Of a DNA stretch of 64,000 nt, positions 36,701 through 44,223 are shown piece after piece. Origin of the DNA: Nephrocerus scutellatus (lineage: Eukaryota > Arthropoda > Insecta > Diptera > Pipunculidae); assembly GCA_947095585.1 (NCBI GenBank), contig OX352764.1, forward strand, positions 8,293,001 to 8,357,000, read 5' to 3'. Position 1 is the first letter of the stretch, and the number at the start of each line of letters is the position of its first letter. The notes beneath the pieces were generated by a model. That model saw only the letters and a list, made by a program, of their open reading frames with translations. It did no database searches and was not told the DNA's origin. The position numbers and the translations under genes are program-made.

Positions 36701-39700
36701 AAATCGGGTTGGTTTTTAACAAAAATTATATTGAACCGATCACTTCTAAATGTTTACAGAAACTGTTGTCATCGGACCTACACATGTGCACAACATTTGA
36801 AGTAAATCGGGTTACTTTATATGGGAGCCCCTCGACCCTGGAGCTTTGTCATCAGAGTTACACATGTTTGCAAAGTTTGAATAAAATCAGGTTTAGGAAA
36901 TGGGTTAAAAATGTATCAAAAGCCACTTTCACTTTTTGAAGATAACCGCCATCACTATCCCAGCCGAAAAAGATCCCGCTGTTGACATATGATAGCGACC
37001 ACTTGTATTAAATCCGTTTGCTGACGATTCCATATTCGCCCTTACAACCCAACCAGAACTTGCTAAATTAAATTTTAGGAAGACCATCTGGCTGAGGTTC
37101 GAAAAAAGGGCCACAAGAGAATGAAGAAATACCATTTTCTTCTCTGAAGTTCCCAACAATAGAAATCGTCAGAGAAAGAGGAGTGTGATTTTTGCATCGA
37201 AAGACTGAATTCGGTGATTCTGTTTTTGTGAGCAGCTTAGGCACAGGGAACATTTCTGGGATCCCTCGTTGGGGGCGGTCCTTTGAAGAAACCTTCACAC
37301 AACCTAGAGAGCTGAAATTTTGTGATCAACTCAGTCCCATGGGCCATTTAAGAGATCTGCGCGTGGCCCGTGTCGCGAGTCGTGTGTGGCACGTGTGATG
37401 CGTGATTTTTTTCGACTTATTTGAGGTCTTTTTTAACCAACTTTTACACTGCCCACAGAGTTGAAATTTTTTGAACAGCTCAGTCTCATGGCCCATTTAA
37501 GAGATCCAGCGTTTGATCCGTGTCGCGAGCCACCTGTGGAGCGTATGATATGTAAAAGTGCGTTTTTCGACTTCTTTGAGGTTTTTTTGACCAACTTTTA
37601 CGCAACCTAAAGAGCTGATATTTTGTGAACAGGTCAGTCTGATGGACCATTGATGAGATCACACGTGTGACGTGACTCGCGTTTGGCGCGTCTCACGCGT
37701 GTACATTATTTTCAGCATCTCAAAACGAAAATTTATGCTTATGTAGATGTAAACATTTCTTTCATTTACTTGTTTTATCCACGTAATAAATAATAACTTC
37801 TCTTCTTCTTGGTTTTCAGATTCGACTTCAGAAGCAGTGTTAGGCGTACGACGTGTCGATCTGTGTCTGAAGCAAAACTCCGATGATCACCATACAGACT
37901 TTTTCAATGCAGCCCAAGAGGCTGTGATTGTTCGCCGTGGTGAACCATTCCGCATAAGAATCATTTTAAATCGACCATTCACGGCAGGAAAAGATGCCAT
38001 CAGTTTCATCTTAACAGTGGCTGACGAAAAAAAACCAAGTCCAGGTCATGGTACACTTATTGGAGTTGTTCTGCAGGAAACGACAACCTATTTGGGAGAT
38101 CCGCTAGACTGGGGAGCAGGCATCGAGTCAATTGATGATAATATTCTAACTGTTCTGGTAAAGCCTGCAGTTACCTGCCCCGTAACCGAATGGAAATTGG
38201 ACATTGATACGAAACTTATTGGTGGAGCTTCCAAGACATTTTCCATTCAGGTGCCAATTTATATTCTCTTTAATCCGTGGTGCCGTGATGATCAAGTTTA
38301 CATGGAGGATCGCACTCAACGAAAGGAATACGTTCTGCATGATACAACGCTAATTTGGCGGGGTTCATATAACAGGCTGAGACCGTCCGTCTGGAAGCTT
38401 GGACAATTCGAGCGTTATGTACTCGAATGTTCGATTAAGATACTTGGGACAGTGGGCAAAATACCAGGTGCATATCGGGGTGATCCGGTTCGAGTTGCGC
38501 GTGCACTTTCAGCTGCCGTGAATTCAGTCGATGACGATGGAGTGCTTCTTGGCAACTGGAGTGAAGATTACTCTGGAGGTATCGCTCCCACAAAGTGGAT
38601 GGGTTCAACAGAAATCCTTCAGGAGTTTTACAAAACTCAGAAATCCGTCAAATTTGGCCAATGTTGGAATTTCTCTGGCGTTTTGACAACAATCGCCCGC
38701 GCATTGGGTATACCATCGCGTATTGTGACGAACTACTCATCAGCACACGATACCCAGTCTTCGTTAACGGTAGACATTTTTATTGATAGCAATAACAGAA
38801 AAATGGACGAGGAGACATCGGATTCAATTTGGAATTATCACGTCTGGAATGAGTTGTGGATGGATCGACCCGACTTGGGAGTGGGACCACACGGCTCCTA
38901 TGGCGGATGGCAAGCAGTAGATGCCACACCACAGGAGGCATCTGATAATATGTACCGTTGCGGCCCGGCGTCAGTCGTTGCCGTTAAACAAGGTGAAATA
39001 CTTCGTTCATATGATTGTGGATTTGTTTTCTCTGAAGTTAATGCAGACAAAGTGTACTGGCGGTACAACGGACCCTTCCAACCGATCAAAATGATCCGCA
39101 AAGACACTCTGGCCATTGGACATTTGATCAGCACAAAAGCTGTGGGTAAGTGGGATCGAGAAGACATTACGGATACATACAAATATGCTGAGAGGACGGA
39201 AGAGGAACGCAACACCATGGTCAAAGCTTTAAGTCAGGCGCGCCATGCCTTCAGTCGTTACTATTTAAATGACAATTTTAATGAAGTCGAATTCGACATG
39301 CAGCTGAAGGACGACATAAAGATTGGAGAGAGTTTTACGGTCATCGTGAAAATAGTGAATAAATCCAAAGACAAGTCGAATGTAGCCACCGGTCAAATTA
39401 ATTGTGATACTGTCCTCTATACGGGCATTAATATGGCTGAAGTGAAGTCCGTTGGATTTGAAGTTGAATTGAAGCCAGACACTATGGAGTATGTACGGAT
39501 GGAAGTTCTCTTTGATGATTACTTTACGAAATTGTTGCCGCAGGTTGGTAGGCATTTAGATTTAAAAGAAAATGTTTTTCTATATGTCTCTTCTTCAGGC
39601 CGCCTTCAACATTTCCTGCTCAGCAGTTGTCAAAGGCACCGAGTACGATTATTTTGCCCAGGATGATTTTCGTGTTCGTAAGCCAGATATCAAATTCACA

Positions 39701-40112
39701 TTTCAAGGAAAGATAATTTCAAAACAACAAGTTGATGTAATTGTCCGCTTGACAAATCCGCTACCAATTCCTTTAAAGAAAGGATTGTTCTACATCGAGG
39801 GACCTGGCATTGAAAAAGCTTTAAGATTTAAGGTAAATGTAAATCGTTTTGGTGATATCGTAGGCTAATTATTAAATTCCATTTCTACAGATTGCTGAAA
39901 TTCCAATCGGTGGCACAGCAGCATCCACCTTTAAATACGTTCCACCATACGCTGGAAGAGCAACACTCATAGCGAAATTCTCATCAAAAGAACTCGATGA
40001 TGTTGACGGATATATGCACTATGAAATCGAACCTAGTCCCGCAGATGTTGTAAGCAATGGAAATTCTTTGGCTACTAACGAAATTATCCGTCGGACGGAT
40101 GTTATTCCTTGA
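24584..40112 (+). CDS. Tg: Transglutaminase (Tg), whole gene with isoform A exons
   Basis: Calcium-dependent protein-glutamine gamma-glutamyltransferase that cross-links Gln and Lys side chains; in flies it acts in haemolymph clotting, cuticle and gut barrier. Isoform A exons: 24584-24743, 37820-39543, 39599-39832 and 39891-40112; 779 residues. The catalytic triad is complete: Cys335 (KFGQCWNFSG), His394 (WNYHVWNE) and Asp421 (GGWQAVDATPQE). The N-terminal beta-sandwich starts with VLGVRRVDLCLKQNSDDHHT. The two C-terminal beta-barrels cover about residues 530-779 and end in RRTDVIP. All three introns in the body follow GT-AG with matching phases. The 13-kb first intron is full of mobile elements and contains a second first exon (32126). 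Confidence 0.96.
24744..25317 (+). other. Start of Tg intron 1, no feature seen
   Basis: AT-rich intron sequence without open frames or visible repeats. Confidence 0.4.
25318..25500 (+). repeat. DNA-transposon end-like repeat, copy 1 (partner 57508-57676)
   Basis: Begins tacagggtgtcccctaattc and stays closely similar over about 170 bp to 57508-57676: gtcaagga, ttctt.tgtatattct, aagggtctatctc, atgttgacatcatttatcg, ggtgtaccctgac and gtgttaacgga. Both copies are followed by transposase remnants in the same direction, so this is likely a terminal region of a Tc1/mariner-like element. Confidence 0.65.
25741..25830 (+). repeat. Short repeat shared with 27761-27858
   Basis: Both copies read ggacataacaattttgtatt, ttaat.aaa, gtcaatgtcaaaacgt.agt and then cttacgttttt-like sequence. 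Direct orientation, 2 kb apart. Confidence 0.65.
25834..26067 (+). pseudogene. Tc1/mariner-type transposase C-terminal fragment
   Basis: One frame, interrupted by a single TAG, reads TYSPDLNPIDFSIWSLF (the SPDLNPID block with the third catalytic acidic residue region), then VDALKTPLCREW, RAPCSAFTKRLDAFIRAKGG and YISQ-stop. The end RAKGGYI is typical of this transposase group. The upstream catalytic domains are missing. Confidence 0.75.
26068..27660 (+). other. Tg intron 1, AT-rich, no feature recognised
   Basis: No coding signal or recognisable transposon. Short open frames are chance products of the composition. Confidence 0.4.
27665..28165 (+). mobile_element. Composite: Helitron-like or other repeat joined to mariner-superfamily transposase N-terminus
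   Basis: 27667-27760 (tatataaaaatgaaact, tatgtatgtatgttccctat, ggaccgccaaac) resembles 63325-63425 and is a commonly dispersed insect repeat type. 27761-27858 repeats 25741-25830. 27935-28100 reads, with breaks, FGRNNRPTRQAVRTIVDKFG, then SVPVRQCTGRSTANIATVK. That is the helix-turn-helix part of a mariner-superfamily transposase whose C-terminal half (WPARSCDLTPL type) is represented at 57780-58490. Confidence 0.65.
28200..29990 (+). other. Tg intron 1, no feature recognised
   Basis: AT-rich with short chance open frames only. 29450-29850 is somewhat GC-richer and may be an unrecognised repeat. Confidence 0.35.
29998..30860 (-). mobile_element. LOA-like non-LTR retrotransposon, RNase H part and 3' region
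   Basis: Reverse strand: around 30740-30610 IFSDSQASLESLESVSTNYF, then ALNCRSSLKEMAEVLQ, an RNase H domain. Around 30590-30410 VITGHCLLDKHAASL, FCRSCMVEEEE and LYLLCRSPTL, the Cys-rich tail after RNase H. 30165-29998 is the presumed 3' UTR shared with 20497-20665. The catalytic Asp of the DSQ motif is kept but the His/Asp linker is deleted, so it is inactive. Confidence 0.8.
30861..32125 (+). other. Region upstream of Tg exon 1B
   Basis: No other gene recognised. The right end should hold the promoter and 5' UTR for isoform B. The sequence 31780-32125 is less repetitive than the rest of the intron and is the best place to look for its start site. Confidence 0.4.
32126..32234 (+). CDS. Tg: Tg exon 1B, alternative first coding exon
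   Basis: 36 codons plus one base. It begins MSNWYSPYIPSWVTRWRQVY and continues Pro/Ser-rich (PSPSPSPPKNRWPSPE). Trp/Tyr/Arg-rich and without acidic residues before the last codon, it could serve as a mitochondrial or membrane-directing sequence, as described for Drosophila TG-B. Donor t|gtaata at 32235 leaves phase 1, fitting the acceptor at 37820 (giving ...PSPEYSTSEAVLG) and a 762-residue isoform. The donor is weaker than that of exon 1A. Confidence 0.7.
32336..32479 (+). other. Unassigned spliceable ORF with a membrane segment, 47 codons
   Basis: After a long pyrimidine tract, the first AG (32334-32335) opens a frame reading SHTSDDNDLYW, a strongly hydrophobic stretch (VLSLTVIIVLLLFLV), then KKLVGLVTNIIARASN and a stop at 32477-32479. 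There is no ATG in frame, so it would need an upstream exon ending in phase 0. Exon 1B has phase-0 candidates at 32162 (tgg|gtaaca) and 32180 (caa|gtttat), but its main donor is phase 1. It could be an alternative short membrane protein or chance. Confidence 0.3.
32735..33190 (+). pseudogene. mariner transposase, 5' part, decayed
   Basis: Forward frames read FLRGRTSMFDEERRHNEVTT, then (deleted middle) a stretch with TVDEKLTHYCISEMKNHTKK and STPKKAKVTPSAG. These correspond to the helix-turn-helix end and the first catalytic block (normally VDETWIHHYTPE) of mariner transposases. Several stops; the Trp after the catalytic Asp-Glu is lost. Confidence 0.8.
33280..34140 (-). mobile_element. RTE-like non-LTR retrotransposon, decayed copy B
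   Basis: Reverse strand matches copy A at 21037-22620. 34140-34020 is the linker (MPGVEENW, then NDWFDNECKLAT across frames). 34000-33710 is the palm (FNIYNGLRQGDGLACVLFNL, then ALEKLIRNSMQRR). 33580-33300 is the post-RT region (TMVIPHG, LLAAFEREL). The YxDD box region is broken. It lies between two mariner fragments. Confidence 0.8.
34175..34650 (+). pseudogene. mariner transposase, 3' part, decayed
   Basis: Forward frames read SVGKVIATVLWVSARSIILI, later KKKVLFNQD, YFLFPSLRKCLERKTFGS and YFELSDKSYYSEVIKNLEKH followed by CSKCIKL, all in the order of the mariner transposase second half. It overlaps the end of the 5' fragment (both contain the SAGKV...IID equivalent). The two are therefore either two copies or one element with a duplication around the inserted RTE-like sequence. 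Confidence 0.75.
34651..36090 (+). other. Tg intron 1, AT-rich, no gene seen
   Basis: No recognisable coding or transposon sequence, apart from atatagggtgtcccaacaag at 36002-36021, which looks like a DNA-transposon terminus. Confidence 0.35.
36091..36375 (+). repeat. Dispersed repeat with palindrome, copy 1 (partner 40372-40690)
   Basis: Starts with the perfect palindrome attcagtct-aa-agactgaat (36101-36120). Later blocks shared with copy 2 are cgccat..caag, gagcgctaa.caattgtttt, aacaagt, ctgactggtagaa, gagatatacga, acaaactgac and gattattagcttcg. Direct orientation. The two copies flank the coding exons of the Tg body. Confidence 0.75.
36660..36930 (+). repeat. Member of the gggagcccc/acacatgtgt repeat family (tandem core)
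   Basis: Two to three internal units with ggagatacacat, gcaaagtttgaataaaatcg, gatcacttct, tatgggagcccc and a final aggaaatgggttaaaaat. Same family as 46440-46770, 47050-47500, 49775-50175, 59275-59475 and, inverted, 61390-62075 and 62340-62530. Confidence 0.75.
37270..37710 (+). repeat. Satellite-like array, three units of about 155 bp
   Basis: cgactt.tttgaggt starts at 37413 and 37568 (155 bp apart), and a truncated unit precedes them. Each unit has accaactttta, agagctgaaattttgtga, ctcagtc.catgg.ccat and a CpG-rich tail of cgtgtcgcga/cacgtgtg phrases. It is locally GC-rich and ends about 110 bp before the Tg exon 2 acceptor. Inverted relatives lie at 23150-23345. Confidence 0.8.
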
Positions 40113-40342
40113 AATCGATGTCGTGTTATCTCCTCCTGTTCACAGTCGAAATTCTGTTGTATTTATATATCTTTACTTTAATTTAGTTACAATAGATTAT
40201 TAAGTATATTTAACTTTATTTATTAACCTGTTTGTAAATTGTTTTCTCATTTCATTTTTTAGTCCTTAAAATGTAAACTGGAAAAAATTATGCATTACTT
40301 TTTTTTCTATATATTTGAACAACGTATAGCATGCGGTAAGAT

Positions 40343-40348
40343 AATAAA
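40343..40348 (+). terminator. Poly(A) signal AATAAA of Tg
   Basis: 231 bp after the Tg stop (TGA 40110-40112), followed by the dispersed repeat copy at 40372. Confidence 0.6.
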
Positions 40349-40371
40349 GCACGCTTCTGAGCTCGCCAAAT

Positions 40372-40690
40372 GGATAACTGTAATTCAGTCTAAACACTGA
40401 ATTATCTTAGAAGCCTAATAGTATGCAATGTTAAATGTAGTTTTTTCAGTCATGTCCTCTGATTATTAACCACATTTAAGATTATGATTATTTTTCTCAG
40501 TTTCCCATCTACTATCCCTATGAAAAAAATACGCCATTGCAAGCCGAGCGCTAACCAATTGTTTTAGAACAAGTTCCATCAAATACTGACTGGTAGAAGC
40601 CGAGATATACGAGTTATCAAACTAATAAACGTACAAACTGACTGCGGTCTAGTCCTCTGATTATTAGCTTCGCCCTTCGGGCTCCACGCA
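40372..40690 (+). repeat. Dispersed repeat, copy 2 (partner 36091-36375)
   Basis: Same blocks as copy 1; the palindrome here is imperfect (attcagtctaaacactgaat). Located directly after the Tg 3' end. Confidence 0.75.
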
Positions 40691-41650
40691 ACAATGTTCG
40701 AATTAGTTTTTTCCATTTTATTATATGTTGTCCAGCTTTATTTTCCAATGATGCATTCATAAGGTTATACAAAACAAGCAAACAGGAACAGGAACAGGAG
40801 ATTTCCCGTTGGACAAGCTAAAGTAACAGGAGAGTTATATTTCAGGAAAAAACTTGAAAAACAAAACAATAGCAAAAAATAGCAATAGCAAAATACAAAA
40901 TTTGTAAGTATCATGTAAATAAATATTTAGCGGCATCAGATTACGCCATACTAATGACTGTATGCGCTGTGTGCAGCGCTGCTTACGACTTGGTGGTGGT
41001 TTTTTTTTTAGCCACAAAAGCATGCAGCTTCGCCTTTTTTATAGTGGAATTCAGTATACTTCTAGGTGCATATTTTGGTTATTAGAGAATTTACATGAAA
41101 TTGTTTGAGTTTGAGTTGTTTCCTTTTCGTCCTAACGAAATTACCTAAACATACTTTTGCAATATAAAATCATTTCCTAGCTTACTGGAGTATATGAGTA
41201 CAATGATCTCAGAAAGTCTTTTAAATACGAACGATAGCAAAAGTACATAGCATGGCCTCATGTTTTGTTTCAACGTTCAATTGTTTATGATTTTTTTATT
41301 TTGAATGAAATTTTTCTTAAATGAATGTAAATTTCATAAAAGAAATAACAAGAGAAAGGCGCAAAAAAATACAGTAGATTGAGGTTTTTAATATCGAAGT
41401 TATATAGTTCTCCTGTTATAACGGGGAAAACGACAGCACTGCCTGAAACTTCTGTCGTAAAATGAATTCGATTGGGGTGCCTTTGTACGAGCACTATGTC
41501 CCTTCAGGAAGTAAAGGAATAAAAAAAGCTGACATAATACGTAAAAACGAAATTCCAAGTTTTATTATTGTGTTATCAAAGTGGAGTTTAAATTTTAAAT
41601 GCTTTCAGTTATGTTTCGATAATTTAATTTTTTAAACTTGTGGTTATATA
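40691..41650. other. Intergenic between Tg and prefoldin 5
   Basis: No gene recognised. The right end is the 3' UTR of prefoldin 5; the complement of TTTATT at 41561-41566 is a likely poly(A) signal for it. Confidence 0.45.
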
Positions 41651-42254
41651 TTATGCAGCTTGTTTGACTGCTGCAATCTGTTTGACTTCCATAACACCCA
41701 TTACAGCATTCAAAAATCGACTCTTTTGAATTTGGATTTTTTCAATTTTCTCAATTTGTTCCTGAACGTATTCAACTCTACGTTTAAAATAATCCTTTGA
41801 CCCGTCTAAATTCTAGAATGACACAACAGTCATACACAAAATATAACTGGAAGAACTGGAATTTTACCTTTTCTACATAGTATCCAGTGCCAACATCAAT
41901 CACAAAATTATCCATATCTTTAATTACACCCGGAACGTACATACTGCTCGTAAGCGGAACTAATATTTGACGATTCGTCCATTCGGGTTGAAATTGCTCA
42001 AGAGCTTCTTTTGAGGTAGCGTACTTTGCTTTGCAATTGTACAATGTTTGCATGGATTCTTGAATGTTACTTATTTCCTTAAATGGACATTCCATTTGTC
42101 AATTTAGAGAATGTTGGAAAAAAATTTGGAATTAATTATTCTAGCTTTTCAAACTTACTAATTCAAATTCTCCTTTTATTTGTGCCAATTGTTCGAGACT
42201 CAATTTGGCGAGATCGATTTGTTCTGGTTTATCGGATGCGGCACTTGAAGACAT
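41651..42254 (-). CDS. Pfdn5: Prefoldin subunit 5
   Basis: Alpha-type subunit of the hexameric prefoldin co-chaperone that delivers nascent tubulin and actin to the CCT chaperonin in the cytosol. Reverse-strand exons 42254-42159, 42077-41868 and 41812-41651; 155 residues. It has the two helices of the family: helix 1 QIDLAKLSLEQLAQIKGEFE and helix 2 VEYVQEQIEKIEKIQIQKSR, around the beta-hairpin core ILVPLTSSMYVPGVIKDMDN and FVIDVGTGYYVEK. The SSMYVPG and DVGTGYYVEK blocks are diagnostic of subunit 5. A Lys/Gln/Ala-rich tail ends in KQAA. Divergent from ATPAF1 765 bp away. Confidence 0.96.
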
Positions 42255-43019
42255 TTTTAAGTTGGTTTTTTGTTAACAATTTCTTGAGATATTTGGAAAA
42301 ATCTAAACAAATGTTATTGGACGTACGGAAACCGAATTAAAATTGTTATTGCTTATGATACTTGAGACGACTTGCCTTTGCTTGATTGGTCTCGTGGGAT
42401 GCAGTGCAGTGAGTGGAGAAATGTCAAATACTTTTAGTACTAAGCAAATGTCATTCAATTTAGAATGTTCAGAAAGTGAAGGAGAAAAATCTTAAAAAAG
42501 CATTTCAAAAATACGCTTTTAAATTTTTTGTTATTAAAATATTCTCCACCTTGAATCCAAAACAAAACCCCATATTTAGGAAAGAAATTATTTTAAATTA
42601 TCAGTCAAAAACCAAATGTATATAGAAGTATCATAAAAGTTCCTGCAATGTATAACTATAGAAAAATTAAGTAAAACTTAAAAATTTAACTTGAAGATTA
42701 AACTCGCTAAATACTTTATCTTTAGTTTCTTTAAGTTTAAATAATAATGAACTTTATATCAAATTGTTGGTGATCCATAATTGAATTGAACAAATATCAG
42801 ACAAAAACTTACAACCTTGTTCGGAAAGATAAAATCTTGTTCTTTAGATTTTTCCAAAAAAAATATATATTATTCTGTAAATTCTATTGAACAAACCTTA
42901 TTTTTTACCGACATTCCGACTATCTAGTTATGTCTTTCAGTTGTTATTTTCAGTCCGATTTCTTAATTGTGTAACAGAAACAGAGTAGGTGGTGCTCCCC
43001 TGATGGTACTGTAATTGTA
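42255..43019. promoter_or_regulatory. Divergent upstream region shared by Pfdn5 and ATPAF1
   Basis: 765-bp AT-rich region between two divergent start codons. It must contain both promoters and 5' UTRs. I see no clear TATA box or known core element; the stretch 42360-42420 is the least AT-rich and adjacent to Pfdn5. Confidence 0.4.
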
Positions 43020-43967
43020 ATGGCAAGTGTTCCACAGTCATTGCGATTCCTGCTAATAAACAATATTTTCAAAAGAAACATTAAAATGTCTGCAAGTTTG
43101 CGTGCGAAAGAGGCTCTAGAAGAGTTAAAAAATAAAAATCCTTACTATGACAAGTATGCTGCTAAAATTGCTGCTCTTCAAAAAACATCGCCAGAGGAGT
43201 TTCTTGAACGGGCTGCTAATGTATCAAATCCTGTTGAGAAATTACGCAAGGAACAATCACGGTATATAGCATAGACTTTATCTTACAGAACTTAAATTTA
43301 TGGCTTTGTTCCTGCAGAACTTATTCAGAATTATTAAACCCGAAAAAACCACTCGCAAAAGCAACTTCTGAAATCCCAAACAAGAAACTTGAAGACATCA
43401 TGAAACTGGAGTTAGTTCAAGACAAAACTGCCGAAGAAGTCGCTCAGATATGGTTAGAATATCACAAAAATAAAGATGTGCTAGCTGCTACCCTGACGAG
43501 AACTCAATTTGAAACCCTCGTGGAACGAGGAAAGAAACATCCATTATTTATCTTGCCATTGCCACGAAGTGAAGGTTTTGAATTTATTATGCTGCAGTTT
43601 GCTGCCAATTCAATTCACTTTACACCACTCTTGGCCTATCAGGTACATAAATGTTGCCGTGTGTAGAAAGGAAAATTCTTTAAAAGTTTTAATCTTATTC
43701 GAGGTTCATGCTGAAAACGCGCCTGAATGCCTTAACATGGTTCATTACATAGAAATGATCGAAAAAGACATTGTTCTAATGCGGGGCGAATATGATAACA
43801 AAGTTCTCACAGCACAGGAAGCTCAATGTCTGGCAAATCAAATGCAGATGTTTTACTATATGGCCGATGACTCAAAGTTGAAATTGTTGGAGACTTTCAC
43901 TAAGAATCCCAATGATTTTAAACACATGGATCTTATCAAAGAAATTGAAAATATCCAACTGGCTTAG
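43020..43967 (+). CDS. Mitochondrial ATP synthase F1 assembly factor 1 (ATPAF1/Atp11 family)
   Basis: Matrix chaperone that binds free F1 beta subunits and helps assemble the F1 part of ATP synthase. Exons 43020-43261, 43318-43642 and 43704-43967; 276 residues, phases consistent. The first 23 residues (MASVPQSLRFLLINNIFKRN) are basic and hydrophobic, fitting a mitochondrial targeting peptide, so I prefer ATG 43020 to ATG 43086. The body has the family blocks: NPYYDKYAAKIAALQ, KKLEDIMKLELVQDKTAEEV, IWLEYHK, FILPLPRSEGFEF and TPLLAYQVHAENAPECL. It is convergent with the lipase gene, with about 256 bp between the stops. Confidence 0.94.
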
Positions 43968-44223
43968 TGCAATTATAAATTTATTTAACATATTATTTAA
44001 AATATTTCCTAGAAGAATTGTTTGTTATTTATCAACTAACGGAATTTAAATCATCATTTTATAATTAGTTTTCTTTTTCAATTAAAATCTAAACTTATAT
44101 GTTTGGTCCATTTGGTCAGATTTGAACTTTTAACCCCGTTAAGTAAAAAAAGTCAATTGTGAACTGCGCATTTAATAGTAATTACTAATTGTTATTGCTA
44201 AGCACATTATTGACTTTAATATT

